The notes beneath the pieces were generated by a model, which was not told the DNA's origin, did not search any database, and was given only the letters and a program-made list of their open reading frames with translations. Source: an uncultured Granulosicoccus sp. (lineage in GTDB: Bacteria; Pseudomonadota; Gammaproteobacteria; Granulosicoccales; Granulosicoccaceae). From it: 64,000 bases of DNA. This document shows, piece by piece, positions 34,581-43,408 of the stretch; positions within the stretch are counted from its first letter, which is position 1; the number at the start of each line of letters is the position of its first letter. The position numbers and the translations under genes are program-made. The stretch lies in NCBI GenBank assembly GCA_947499955.1, contig CANMQI010000006.1:1-64000 (forward strand). Reading direction: 5' to 3'.

Positions 34581-35576
34581 CTACAGATGGGTCAGCCAAC
34601 CATGAGTGTCCGCACTCTTGCCCCATTGAATGGCATTGAGCTCTTCGCGCATGGCCCGAATTCTCGGCCCCGCCTCACCGCTTCCCACCTTGTATTCACG
34701 TCCGCCGTGTATCAGGGTGCCAACGGCCGCCAGTACCGCAGCCGTGCCCGTCAGACCTGCCTCGCAACCGGGTTTCGCTGCACGCTCGATGAGCTCCTCG
34801 ACGGTGAGCTCGCGCTCCTGTACGTCCATCCCGTTGTCGCGTGCCAGTGTCAGCAGGGAATCGCGGGTGACACCGTGCAGAAAGGATTCATCCAGCGCCT
34901 TGGTAATGATCTGGTTACCGTCGACCAGAATGAAATTGGCCGCACCGGTTTCCTGCACGTCCCCACCCGGGCAGAACAGTACCTGATCGGCTTTGACCTC
35001 GGCACGCGCACGCATGATGTGCTTGAGCGCGCTGGCGTAGTTGCCCCCGCCCTTGACCATGCCGTGATCCGGACCGCAACGCACCCCCTTTTCATCCAGC
35101 AGCAGACGCAGACAGGCCTCACCACCGGCAAAATAATCGGCAACCGGTGACAGCAGGACATACTGCATGGAGGTTGCAGAAGGGGCAGCCGCCTTGCCGA
35201 TGGCAGCTTCAGTGCCGATATGGGTCGGTCGGATGTACATCGACGCTGGCGTGTCCGGTATCTGGTCACGGAACTCGGTGACGATGTCGCTGATCATGCG
35301 CGACGTCTGTTCCTGGTCGATATCGGGCAAATACAACAACTGACTGCTCTGGGCGAAGCGGGCAACGTTCTTGTCCATGCGAAAGATGGCGACACTGCCA
35401 TCGACTTGTCGGAATGCCTTCAAACCTTCAAAGCAGGTACTGGCGTAGTGCAGAACATGCGCCCCCGGATGCAGCGAAATCGAGTCACTGGGTACAATCC
35501 GAGCATCACTCCAGCCATCGGCAAAATGGCTGACCACCATCCTGTCCATGAACCGGGTTCCAAATTCACCTGCCAT
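34581..35576 (-). CDS. ilvE: Branched-chain amino acid aminotransferase
   Basis: The product has 331 residues. ATG 35576 follows AAGGAGTGGTT. The class IV aminotransferase pattern is clear: HYASTCFEGLKAFR, YIRPTHIG, HGMVKGGGNYASALK with the PLP lysine, ETGAANFILV and AGLTGTAAVLAAVG. It transfers amino groups between glutamate and branched-chain keto acids. It starts 12 bp after tupC and ends the dgkA-tupB-tupC-ilvE run, an unusual place for it. Confidence 0.92.
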   Translation of the reverse strand: MAGEFGTRFMDRMVVSHFADGWSDARIVPSDSISLHPGAHVLHYASTCFEGLKAFRQVDGSVAIFRMDKNVARFAQSSQLLYLPDIDQEQTSRMISDIVTEFRDQIPDTPASMYIRPTHIGTEAAIGKAAAPSATSMQYVLLSPVADYFAGGEACLRLLLDEKGVRCGPDHGMVKGGGNYASALKHIMRARAEVKADQVLFCPGGDVQETGAANFILVDGNQIITKALDESFLHGVTRDSLLTLARDNGMDVQERELTVEELIERAAKPGCEAGLTGTAAVLAAVGTLIHGGREYKVGSGEAGPRIRAMREELNAIQWGKSADTHGWLTHL

Positions 35577-35588
35577 AACCACTCCTTT

Positions 35589-36332
35589 TCATACCAGCAG
35601 CTCGCCAGCCAGCCAGCGACGCGATACCGGGTTGTTAGTCTGATTGAAAAATACTTCGCAAGGGCTCTGCTCGACAATCCGGCCGTTGTGCATCAACACC
35701 ACTTCCTGCGCCAGTCGCCGCACCTGCCCGACATCGTGACTGACCATGACCAGACGCAACCCCGATTGCATGGCCACGCTCAGCTGCTGCTCGATGACCA
35801 GAGTCGAGGCCGGATCCACGTTTGCAGTCGCTTCGTCGAGGAAGAGCATATCAGGCTTCAGCGCCAGAGCACGTGCCAGGGCGACACGCTGCTGTTCCCC
35901 ACCCGACAGACGCTGGGCAGGCACCTCCATGATCGTCTCCAGACCGGCATCCTGCAAGGCGCCGATGGCCAGACTTTTCGACTCTTGCGCTGTCATGCCA
36001 GTCAGGCGCAACGCATAGACCACGTTCTGCAGGGCACTGCGTCGCAACAGCACCGGTCGCTGCAGCAGCAGCCCGACCTGATGCCGACGTGCCGCATCCG
36101 GGGCTGAGCCTGCCCACAGGACCCGCCCGCTGTCTGCAGCCATCAAACCGCACAAGGTTCGAATCAACAGGGATTTGCCCGCGCCATTCGGCCCGACAAT
36201 GGCTGTGCAGGCCGCCCGCCCCAGACTGATCGAAGGCAGATCGAGCAGCATTCGGCCGCCGCGCCGGATCTGCAGCATTTCACCCTCGATGGAGCTGACC
36301 ACCGATTGCCTTGCCGCCTGTCCATCAGCCAT
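35589..36332 (-). CDS. tupC: ABC transporter ATPase, tungstate/molybdate type
   Basis: The product has 247 residues. ATG 36332 overlaps the permease stop by 8 bases; the longer frame above it is antisense-like text. Walker A is GPNGAGKSLL, the signature LSGGEQQRVALARAL and Walker B MLFLDEATANVD, with H-loop VSHDVGQVRRLA. Similarity in layout and the permease partner point to the TupBC tungstate system. No TOBE domain is present. It energises uptake through the permease encoded just before it. Confidence 0.85.
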   Translation of the reverse strand: MADGQAARQSVVSSIEGEMLQIRRGGRMLLDLPSISLGRAACTAIVGPNGAGKSLLIRTLCGLMAADSGRVLWAGSAPDAARRHQVGLLLQRPVLLRRSALQNVVYALRLTGMTAQESKSLAIGALQDAGLETIMEVPAQRLSGGEQQRVALARALALKPDMLFLDEATANVDPASTLVIEQQLSVAMQSGLRLVMVSHDVGQVRRLAQEVVLMHNGRIVEQSPCEVFFNQTNNPVSRRWLAGELLV

Positions 36333-37041
36333 GAGCACTGACTCCCTGTCGGCGCATATAGGAACCCAGGCCGAGCACAGCGGCATTGACCAGCAAGGAC
36401 AGCATGACCAGCACGATCCCGAGCCCCAGAGCCAGAGCCAGATTCCCCTTGGAGGTTTCCAGTGCAATGGTTGTGGTCATCACGCGCGTGACATGATTGA
36501 TGTTGCCCCCCACGATGAGCACGGCACCCACTTCGGCGATGGCTCGCCCGAAACCTGCCAGCACCGCCGTCAGCAATCCGTGTCGGCCTTCCCACAACAG
36601 GGTTTGCAGACGACGCCGGCCACTGACACCCAGCAGGGTCAGCTGATCGTCATACTGGTCATGCAATACGCTGATCGTCTCCCGCGTCAACGCGGTCAGT
36701 ATCGGCGTGACCAGTATCGACTGCGCGATGATCATCGCCGCTGGCGTATACAGCAGTTGCAGAGGTCCCAGCACCCCGGCATTGGACAACAACAGGTAGA
36801 CCACCAGACCCACCACGACCGGTGGCAGCCCCATCATGGCGCTGGTCAGAGTCACCAGCACCGGACGCAGTCTGGAGTGCGTGACCGCCAGCCAGGCGCC
36901 CAGTGGAAAACCGATGATGGCGCCGCTCAGGACGGCGCACAGGCTGACCTTGAGCGAGAGCAGAATGATTTCCTGCAAGTCGCCGTCAAAGGCGATGATC
37001 AGCCGCAGCGCTTCAAACAGCGCATCCGAAAAACTCTGCAT
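36325..37041 (-). CDS. tupB: ABC transporter permease, TupB-like
   Basis: The product has 238 residues with about five or six helices. The loop GFGRAIAEVGAVLIVGGNI matches the EAA motif of tungstate permeases, and TSAMMGLPPVVVGLVVYLLLS is typical. A TupA binding protein, normally first in the operon, is missing; dgkA lies in its place. The only oxyanion-type binding protein nearby is modA on the other strand. Confidence 0.86.
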   Translation of the reverse strand: MQSFSDALFEALRLIIAFDGDLQEIILLSLKVSLCAVLSGAIIGFPLGAWLAVTHSRLRPVLVTLTSAMMGLPPVVVGLVVYLLLSNAGVLGPLQLLYTPAAMIIAQSILVTPILTALTRETISVLHDQYDDQLTLLGVSGRRRLQTLLWEGRHGLLTAVLAGFGRAIAEVGAVLIVGGNINHVTRVMTTTIALETSKGNLALALGLGIVLVMLSLLVNAAVLGLGSYMRRQGVSAHG

Positions 37042-37055
37042 GAGGGCTCAGGTAT

Positions 37056-37430
37056 TCAGGCAGCGAACCAGACGCCGACCACCACGATATCCACCCAGAC
37101 GTACAACCACAACGCCAACGCCATCATCACGGCACCCGAGCCCATGTCCTTCGCCCTGCCCGACAACAGATGATGTTCGGCACTCACCCGATCGACCACC
37201 GCCTCCACAGCACTGTTGATCAGCTCGACAATCAGTACGAGTACCGTCACACTGACCAGCAGAACACGTTCGACGCGGCCGACGTCCAGCAGGAAGACCA
37301 GAGGCAGGAAGAGCACCGCCAGAAGCAGCTCCTGACGGAAGGCTGCTTCGTGACGAATTGCCGCCCGAATGCCGTTAAACGCGTACACTCCCGCGAGTCT
37401 GATTCTTCTGATTCCCGTATTCTTCTGCAT
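37056..37430 (-). CDS. dgkA: Diacylglycerol kinase (DgkA type)
   Basis: The product has 124 residues. ATG 37430 starts KNTGIRRIRLAGVYAFNGIR. Three helices and the motif IVELINSAVEAVVDR, followed by HHLLSGRAKDMGSGAV, are diagnostic. It phosphorylates diacylglycerol in the inner membrane for lipid recycling. It is the first gene of the minus-strand run with tupB, 14 bp away. Confidence 0.92.
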   Translation of the reverse strand: MQKNTGIRRIRLAGVYAFNGIRAAIRHEAAFRQELLLAVLFLPLVFLLDVGRVERVLLVSVTVLVLIVELINSAVEAVVDRVSAEHHLLSGRAKDMGSGAVMMALALWLYVWVDIVVVGVWFAA

Positions 37431-37455
37431 GCAATGACGACCCTGATCCACTTTC

Positions 37456-37482
37456 CGGTATGCACCCGCATGAAGCATAACG
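37456..37482. promoter_or_regulatory. Inverted repeat in the dgkA-modA gap, ModE-site-like
   Basis: CGGTATGC (37456-37463) and GCATAACG (37475-37482) form an inverted repeat with 11 bases between. The half-sites resemble the CGnTATAT/ATATAACG halves bound by ModE, though the match is partial. It overlaps ATG 37470, which would fit a lower modA start at 37503 or 37506. Confidence 0.4.
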
Positions 37483-38282
37483 CGCTGAAGCGATCAAGGG
37501 GTATGATGACATCGTTGTTACTGTCCCTTGCACTGTTCACAGGTACTGTGCCAACGACGATACATGCCGCCGACCAGCCGCCCCTCGTGGCCCTGGCATC
37601 GAGCTTTCGTGACCTGTGGCCCGAATTGAGCCAGTTGTACACAGAACAGACCGGACAACCCGCACCGCGCACCAGCTTCGCCTCATCGGGCCTGCTGAGC
37701 ACCCAGATCCGTCACGGTGCGCCGTTCGAACTCTATCTGTCTGCCGACGAGTCCACCGTCAGGATGCTGTTCGAAGCGGGCAAGACACGCGATACCGGTG
37801 TTCTGCTGGCTCACGGCACGCTATCGTTGATTGCACTTTCAGCGGCGGGCGAATCTGCGATGCAGCAGTCACCTGCACTGCCCCTGCTACGCGACAAGCT
37901 CGAACACCAGCAGGATTTCAAGGTGGCCATCCCCAATCCACGACACGCCCCTTACGGCAAGGCTGCCAGAGAAGCATTGCAGAGCGCCGGCCTGTGGCCA
38001 CTTCCTTCCGGCCATCTGCTCAATGCCGAAAACGCAGCGCAAACCTTCCAGTTTGCACTCACCGGCGCCGTTGACTACGCCATCGTTCCGGATACACTGC
38101 TGCACAATGCGACTCCGGCACTGGGCACAGCCTCACTTCCCACCGACAGCTATCAGCCGGTGATACACAAGATGGTGTTGCTCGAATCGGCAAGCCCGGA
38201 GGCGGAGCAGCTGTTCAACTGGCTGCAGCAAGCACCGGCCGCTGCGGTGCTGGCTCGCTATGGCCTGACTCCCGCCCACTAG
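37470..38282 (+). CDS. modA: Molybdate ABC transporter binding protein
   Basis: From ATG 37470 the product has 270 residues: a basic n-region, a signal core LLLSLALFTG and a cut near IHAAD. ASSFRDLWPELSQLYTEQTG, FASSGLLSTQIRHGAPFELYLSADE (broken by its conserved Gly/Pro) and AIPNPRHAPYGKAAREAL are standard ModA motifs; serines in the first two bind the anion. ATG 37503/37506 after AAGGGG are alternative starts. It is followed by modB and modC. Confidence 0.9.
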   Translation: MKHNALKRSRGMMTSLLLSLALFTGTVPTTIHAADQPPLVALASSFRDLWPELSQLYTEQTGQPAPRTSFASSGLLSTQIRHGAPFELYLSADESTVRMLFEAGKTRDTGVLLAHGTLSLIALSAAGESAMQQSPALPLLRDKLEHQQDFKVAIPNPRHAPYGKAAREALQSAGLWPLPSGHLLNAENAAQTFQFALTGAVDYAIVPDTLLHNATPALGTASLPTDSYQPVIHKMVLLESASPEAEQLFNWLQQAPAAAVLARYGLTPAH

Positions 38283-38299
38283 CCCACATCGACTCTTTC

Positions 38300-38947
38300 A
38301 TGTCACCGTTTCTGGTTTCGTTCAAGCTGGCCCTGTGGACCTCCCTCATCCTGTTGCCGCTGGGTCTGTTACTGGGTCGCTGGCTGGCGTTTTCGAAAAT
38401 CACCTGCAAACCCTGGATCGAGGCGGCGCTGTTCCTGCCGCTGATTCTGCCCCCCACGGTCATTGGCTATTACCTGCTGCAGCTGTTCAGCCCGGAAACC
38501 TTCACGGGTGCGCTGAGCATCAAACTGCTTGGCTCGCCATTGGTCTTCACCTTTCCGGGGCTGGTGGTCGCCTCGATCGTGGTGAACCTGCCCTTTGCAG
38601 TTCAACCGATACAACTGGCTTTCAGCAGCCTGCCACTGGAAGTACGCGAAGCGGCCTGGGTCAGCGGCCTGTCGCCCTGGAAAACCTGGTGGCATATCGA
38701 ATTGCCGCTCACCTGGCAAGGCCTGCTGGCCAGTGTCACTCTGGTGTTTGCGCATACGCTGGGGGAGTTCGGGGTGGTTCTGCTGGTCGGCGGCAACATA
38801 GAGGGTGTCACGCGTACCGTCTCCATTGCCATCTATGACAGCGTCCAGGCGTTCGACATGCAGACCGCGGGCTGGTACAGCGTCGCGTTACTGCTGTTGT
38901 CACTACTGGCCCTGCTGATCGTTCGCCGGAGTCAACCCTCATCGTGA
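38300..38947 (+). CDS. modB: Molybdate ABC transporter permease
   Basis: The product has 215 residues, about five helices. LPLILPPTVIGYYLL, VNLPFAVQPIQLAF and the EAA loop AHTLGEFGVVLLVGGNI are characteristic of ModB. The gene starts 17 bp after modA and overlaps modC by 4 bases. Confidence 0.92.
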   Translation: MSPFLVSFKLALWTSLILLPLGLLLGRWLAFSKITCKPWIEAALFLPLILPPTVIGYYLLQLFSPETFTGALSIKLLGSPLVFTFPGLVVASIVVNLPFAVQPIQLAFSSLPLEVREAAWVSGLSPWKTWWHIELPLTWQGLLASVTLVFAHTLGEFGVVLLVGGNIEGVTRTVSIAIYDSVQAFDMQTAGWYSVALLLLSLLALLIVRRSQPSS

Positions 38948-40038
38948 GCAGCGCACTGACTGTCTGCATCGAGCAATCCTCCCCCATCAAGCTGGACGTG
39001 CGCCTGAGCTGCAAGCCCGGGGAATTGCTGGCGCTTGTCGGCCCCTCTGGCAGTGGCAAGAGCACGGTACTGCGAACCATCGCCGGCCTGCACCAGCCTG
39101 GTGCGGCTCGTGTCGCTTGCGGGAGCAGTCTGTGGCAGGACAGCCAGAGCGATATCAACCTGTCGCCGCAGCAACGTCGGGTAGGTATGGTTTTCCAGCA
39201 CTACGCCCTGTTCCCTCACAAGAGCGTTCTGGAGAATGTCATGCTGGCCATTCATGATCGCCCCCGAGGAGAGCGACGCCAACAGGCGCTGGAATGGCTT
39301 GCCCGAACCAATATGACAGGTCTGGAGTCTCGCAAACCGGCGCAGCTGTCTGGTGGACAGCGACAGCGAGTCGCTCTGGCCAGGGCTCTGGCACGCGAGC
39401 CCGCCGTGTTGCTGCTGGATGAACCGTTTTCCGCGGTGGATCAGCAAACCCGACGCAAGCTGTATCGTGAGCTGGCCCAACTGCGCCGCGACCTGCACGT
39501 GCCAATGCTGCTGGTGACGCACGATATCAGCGAGGTACAGCAGCTGGCTGACAGTCTTTGTCTGATTCACCGGGGACGCTCGTTGCAACAAGGCGACGTG
39601 CAACAGGTCATCAATGCACCCCGGAACAAGGAAACGGCCAAACTGCTCGGCCACCAGAACCTGATCCCTGCTCGCGTGCTGAGCAAGGGGCGTGACCATA
39701 CGGTGCATGAACTTGAGTCCGGTGAACAGATGCGAGGCCCTGCCTGCGACTTTGAAAGCGGCAGCTCCGTCATTCTGCTGGTACCGCCCACCACCATTTC
39801 CATCCGGGATACACCGAGCGAGCCGCAAGGCATCAATTGCCTGCGTGGCACCGTCACTGATGCTGTCGGCCTCGGTGACGAGCTGTCGGTGCGACTGCAT
39901 CTGGACACGGTCGCCAAGGCATTACGCTTCCGGGTCCCCCTGCACGTTGCCAGACAACGCAATATTCACGCAGGCGTGGCACTTGACGTTAAAATCAGGG
40001 ACACCGATATCCATGCCATTGCCGCCGAACGAAGCTGA
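38944..40038 (+). CDS. modC: Molybdate ABC transporter ATPase with TOBE domain
   Basis: The product has 364 residues. GTG 38944 overlaps the modB stop (GTGA). Walker A GPSGSGKST, signature LSGGQRQRVALARAL, Walker B VLLLDEPFSAVD and H-loop VTHDIS are intact. The last 70 residues form a TOBE-type molybdate-binding domain (GINCLRGTVTDAVGLGD) used for feedback control. Confidence 0.92.
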   Translation: MSSALTVCIEQSSPIKLDVRLSCKPGELLALVGPSGSGKSTVLRTIAGLHQPGAARVACGSSLWQDSQSDINLSPQQRRVGMVFQHYALFPHKSVLENVMLAIHDRPRGERRQQALEWLARTNMTGLESRKPAQLSGGQRQRVALARALAREPAVLLLDEPFSAVDQQTRRKLYRELAQLRRDLHVPMLLVTHDISEVQQLADSLCLIHRGRSLQQGDVQQVINAPRNKETAKLLGHQNLIPARVLSKGRDHTVHELESGEQMRGPACDFESGSSVILLVPPTTISIRDTPSEPQGINCLRGTVTDAVGLGDELSVRLHLDTVAKALRFRVPLHVARQRNIHAGVALDVKIRDTDIHAIAAERS

Positions 40039-40082
40039 ACCACAACGGTGCCCTGCCAAACGAGACAAGCTGACGAACCATT

Positions 40083-41066
40083 ATGCTGAGTCGATTCCTC
40101 CCGAATAGCCGCCGAGCCTTTGCCAGCCTGAGTGAACAGGAAGTACTGGCACTCGCCATTTCTTCCGAAGAAGACGACATGCGCATCTATCGGTCCTACG
40201 CCGATGGCCTGCGCGACAGTTACCCGGACTCCGCCCGCATCTTCGATGGCATGGCCGAAGAGGAAAGCGGCCATCGTGCATTGCTGATCGAGCTGCACCA
40301 GCGCCGCTTCGGCAACGAGATTCCGCTGATCCGCCGTGAACATGTACGCGGCTATTACGAGCGCAAGCCTGACTGGCTGGTCCGCCCCCTGCCACTGGAC
40401 AAGACCCGCGCCATGGCTGAAGAGATGGAGACTCAGGCCGAGCGATTCTATCGAGCTGCCGCATCACGCGCTCAGGATGCCGACACACGCAAGCTCCTGG
40501 GGGACCTGGCCAATGCCGAGTCACGGCATAACGATCTGGCGGTCAAGCTGGGCCGGGAAAATGTTCCGGATGAGGTCAAGGCCCGTGAAGAGGACACCGA
40601 GAAGCGACAGTTCCTGCTCACCTACGTACAACCCGGCCTGGCAGGCCTGATGGATGGTTCGATCTCGACACTGGCCCCCATCTTTGCCGCCGCCTTCGCC
40701 ACCGGCAATACCTGGAATACCTTCCTGATCGGCCTCTCGGCATCCATTGGTGCCGGTATTTCCATGGGATTCACCGAAGCGGCGCATGACGACGGTGTGC
40801 TGACCGGCCGGGGCTCGCCGATCAAGCGCGGACTGGCCTCGGGCATCATGACGACCATTGGCGGCCTGGGACATGCCTTGCCTTATCTGATACCTGACTT
40901 CAGGACGGCAACCACGGTTGCCATCGCCGTGGTCTTCGTGGAACTCTGGGCCATCACCTGGATTCAGCATCGTTTCATGGAAACGCCCTGGGGAAGAGCC
41001 GTCTTTCAGGTCGTGCTTGGCGGTTCACTGGTACTGGCGGCCGGCATACTGATCGGCGTTGCCTGA
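40083..41066 (+). CDS. mbfA: Membrane-bound ferritin-like iron exporter MbfA
   Basis: The product has 327 residues. The N-terminal half is a rubrerythrin/ferritin-like domain with ISSEEDDMRIYRSYADG, MAEEESGHRALL and NAESRHNDLA carrying the iron-binding acids. The C-terminal half is a VIT1/CCC1-type membrane part (GLMDGSISTLAPIFAAAFAT, GAGISMGFTEAAHDDG). MbfA proteins export iron under iron excess or acid/oxidative stress. It lies 44 bp after modC and may be partly co-transcribed. Confidence 0.92.
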   Translation: MLSRFLPNSRRAFASLSEQEVLALAISSEEDDMRIYRSYADGLRDSYPDSARIFDGMAEEESGHRALLIELHQRRFGNEIPLIRREHVRGYYERKPDWLVRPLPLDKTRAMAEEMETQAERFYRAAASRAQDADTRKLLGDLANAESRHNDLAVKLGRENVPDEVKAREEDTEKRQFLLTYVQPGLAGLMDGSISTLAPIFAAAFATGNTWNTFLIGLSASIGAGISMGFTEAAHDDGVLTGRGSPIKRGLASGIMTTIGGLGHALPYLIPDFRTATTVAIAVVFVELWAITWIQHRFMETPWGRAVFQVVLGGSLVLAAGILIGVA

Positions 41067-41117
41067 TACGAGCAATGATTGATCCACTGCCCGCCTGATT
41101 TCCTGACGGCCCTGCAG

Positions 41118-41144
41118 CTGGCAGATGAGATCCTCATCCGCCAG
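41118..41144. terminator. Hairpin between mbfA and the kinase-like gene
   Basis: 41118-41129 pairs with 41133-41144 (12 bp, one mismatch, 3-base loop), 50 bases after mbfA and 6 bases from the convergent stop at 41150. Confidence 0.6.
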
Positions 41145-41149
41145 CCTCA

Positions 41150-42262
41150 TCAGGCGGTGTCTTCGAGTACGATTTCGCTCTTGTCGCAGCTCTTCACTGC
41201 GGCATGGAATCCCATCTTGATCAGGGACTCGTTGCTGGCCGAATAACTGCCCTTCATCACGGTTGCACCGCTGCGCTCCACCAGCGCGGTTGTCGTGATC
41301 TGCGCCTGCTCCAGCACTCGAGCAAACCGGATGCGCCGATCATCATCGCGTGACGCCATGCCAAGCTCGCTGCCCGCACCGGTCAGCCCCCGGATCATGA
41401 AGATCTCCAGGGTGATGTTGATCTCCCCCGAGTGACTGCCTGCCCCGTTCAGATTGCATGTGCGCACCACGATTTCGCCACCGTGGAAAAGCGACTTGCC
41501 GGCCAGCCGGACCAGATAGGACAGACTCAGTGTCAACAGACTGCGATCGGCCATGATGCGATCCGGCAATTGCTCCAGTTCCAGTCGGAACATGACAATG
41601 GCTGGCATCTCGTTGGTCAATCGTGCAACGGTTTCACGCAATATCGCGTTCAGATCGACGGCCGACAATTCCGTTTGACCAGACGATGAAAAAACCGTCA
41701 GTTGCTGAATTCGATCGATCGCCAGTGTGGCCGCTTCACGAATATTATCCACCGGCTTGCAAGCCGGTGCATCCGTATCCAGCATCATGCTGGCAAGCTC
41801 GGCATTGCCCACCACAACCTGCATGTCATTGTTGAGTTCATGTTTGACCACTCGGAACATCGATAGCATGGCCTGCAACTGCCTGTCACTGTTGTTGGCA
41901 ATCTTCTCACTATAAGCCTGATGACAATGCCTGACCCCCAGTGCCAGCGCAACTATGCCGACAGAGGCGCCTTGCAGCAGATTCAATACAGCAGTGTCGA
42001 TCCACGAGAACGGCGGCGTCCAGATCGACCAGACCAGAGCGAGCAGACCTGCCGCAATGGCAGACACCAGCATCGCTGTGACTGACAGCCTCATCCACCG
42101 GTAACTGCGTGAACGATCGGCTTCAAGCATTGCCTTCTGTTGCATGACGAGTGATTTGGCGGCTACCAGACGGGCCTCGAGAGAGGGTTGATTCTGCGAG
42201 CTGAAGTATGATTCAGTCAAGGTCCTGCGCAAGAGTGGAAGCGTATTGGTAAGCATGGTCAT
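41150..42262 (-). CDS. Histidine-kinase-like membrane protein with degenerate ATPase domain
   Basis: The product has 370 residues from ATG 42262 (CAGGT upstream). Two helices (about 57-81 and 88-110) are followed by VVKHELNNDMQVVVGNAE, an H-box-like motif with H141. The ATPase part keeps the GGEIVVRT strand but the N box reads SYLVRLAGKSL without its Asn, and no DxGxG box is present. It likely lost kinase activity or acts as a phosphotransfer or scaffold protein. The start overlaps the upstream regulator gene by 50 bases, so the two are coupled. Confidence 0.75.
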   Translation of the reverse strand: MTMLTNTLPLLRRTLTESYFSSQNQPSLEARLVAAKSLVMQQKAMLEADRSRSYRWMRLSVTAMLVSAIAAGLLALVWSIWTPPFSWIDTAVLNLLQGASVGIVALALGVRHCHQAYSEKIANNSDRQLQAMLSMFRVVKHELNNDMQVVVGNAELASMMLDTDAPACKPVDNIREAATLAIDRIQQLTVFSSSGQTELSAVDLNAILRETVARLTNEMPAIVMFRLELEQLPDRIMADRSLLTLSLSYLVRLAGKSLFHGGEIVVRTCNLNGAGSHSGEINITLEIFMIRGLTGAGSELGMASRDDDRRIRFARVLEQAQITTTALVERSGATVMKGSYSASNESLIKMGFHAAVKSCDKSEIVLEDTA

Positions 42263-43028
42263 TCGTATACCTGGCACTGGACACCTCGTTGATGGAATTC
42301 GCCGTCTGGGTATTGGCGTCTGCAGAATTGAGAGTGGCTTGCAGGAGAGCAAGCAGAATGACCATGGTCGTGATCGGGATCCTCAGATCAGGTGACGACA
42401 TGTCGGTGCGGGTGAATGCGGCGGTGTTCTTGGACATCGCTTCACACAAGGGCCCACGACTTTTCAATGGAGACCGGCGAAACCGATTCAAGGATGCCTG
42501 TTGCTGACTGTCCGATCGCCGGTTGACGCCTTTCATGCCCATGCCACCTTCGGAGGCTTCCTGCACCCTCACGGATGATTCTTTCACAGGCGCATCGCTC
42601 GCCATCTCATTGACCGAAGCATGATCGGGTTGCTGCAGGATGGGCTGACTCTCCGGCTCTGCAAAGGCTTCCGGTTTGTAGAACTCGGGAACGTAGGTAC
42701 CCACTCGCAAGACCACTCTGGCCAGGCAGTCGGGGCTATCCTCGTAGGCAGCTGCCAGGGTCTTGCGCAGACGCAGCGCCAGCACACGCACTGACGGATC
42801 CGCCTGCGCATCGAAATCGTCCGGCTTGCCCAGTGCGTCCACGCCTACGGTGTAAGCCTTGATGCGAGCACCATTGCCTTTCAGTGTTTCGCAAACGATA
42901 TAGCGAAGAAACGCGGACATCTGGCGAGCGCCAGAAAACCGACGATCTGACAGTAAACGATCCAGTTCCGCTCGTATCACGGAAGCATCTGATTCGGCGA
43001 GCGACGAATTATTGGTCGAACTATTCAT
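42213..43028 (-). CDS. Membrane-anchored regulator-like protein of unknown type
   Basis: The product has 271 residues from ATG 43028; the open frame above is not protein-like. Residues about 18-98 (LDRLLSDRRFSGARQMSAFL, KAYTVGVDALGKPDDFDA, PSVRVLALRLRKTLAAAYE) match a domain often found at the N-terminus of TolB-like or cyclase-type regulators; its fold is probably DNA-binding, which I infer. A low-complexity linker leads to one membrane helix (about 216-235). It is divergent from an OmpR-type regulator. Confidence 0.7.
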   Translation of the reverse strand: MNSSTNNSSLAESDASVIRAELDRLLSDRRFSGARQMSAFLRYIVCETLKGNGARIKAYTVGVDALGKPDDFDAQADPSVRVLALRLRKTLAAAYEDSPDCLARVVLRVGTYVPEFYKPEAFAEPESQPILQQPDHASVNEMASDAPVKESSVRVQEASEGGMGMKGVNRRSDSQQQASLNRFRRSPLKSRGPLCEAMSKNTAAFTRTDMSSPDLRIPITTMVILLALLQATLNSADANTQTANSINEVSSARYTNDHAYQYASTLAQDLD

Positions 43029-43408
43029 GGCTGACGTTGAATTCCGTATTTGAATAGAAAATTGATCAAACTGAAAATTGCAGATGACTGGCCTAGCGTT
43101 ACAGAAGGGCAATTTGTGTCAGTGAGATCTCATGAATTTCATTATCATTGTCGAATGTATGGCGATTAGTGACTTTTGGCGGACATTGCGTCAGGATTGG
43201 TAAGCGCTTGGTAATCTGTAAACTTTTCAATTCCGTAAAGCCCTTCACCCGAGCATGCAGACGCTATGGACAGCTTCAGGAAAATGCTCGGTTGCACACC
43301 TACCATTATTGAGAGTTCAATCGCTGGTTCTTGCACCCGCTGCTCGCTATCATCTCCATGTAACTGGCCAATGAATCCCTCTCAACTCATCAAACGCTCT
43401 CAAACACA
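43029..43408. other. Divergent regulatory region, no gene
   Basis: This 380-bp gap is more AT-rich than its surroundings and contains no credible gene. Its one clear structure is the direct repeat listed at 43197. Both flanking genes must be read from promoters here. Confidence 0.6.
43197..43214. promoter_or_regulatory. Direct repeat TTGGTAA with 11-bp period
   Basis: TTGGTAA at 43197-43203 and 43208-43214 lie on the same face of the helix. OmpR-type regulators bind such direct repeats, and one is encoded at 43409, so autoregulation is plausible. Confidence 0.4.

Noticed and set aside
37456..37482. A firm ModE binding site
   Set aside because: The half-sites and spacing differ from the known consensus and no modE gene is in the window, so it is listed only as a candidate.
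42213..43112. Start at 43112 for the one-TM regulator
   Set aside because: The added N-terminus is AT-driven and not protein-like, and ATG 43028 begins the polar segment that leads directly into the recognisable domain.
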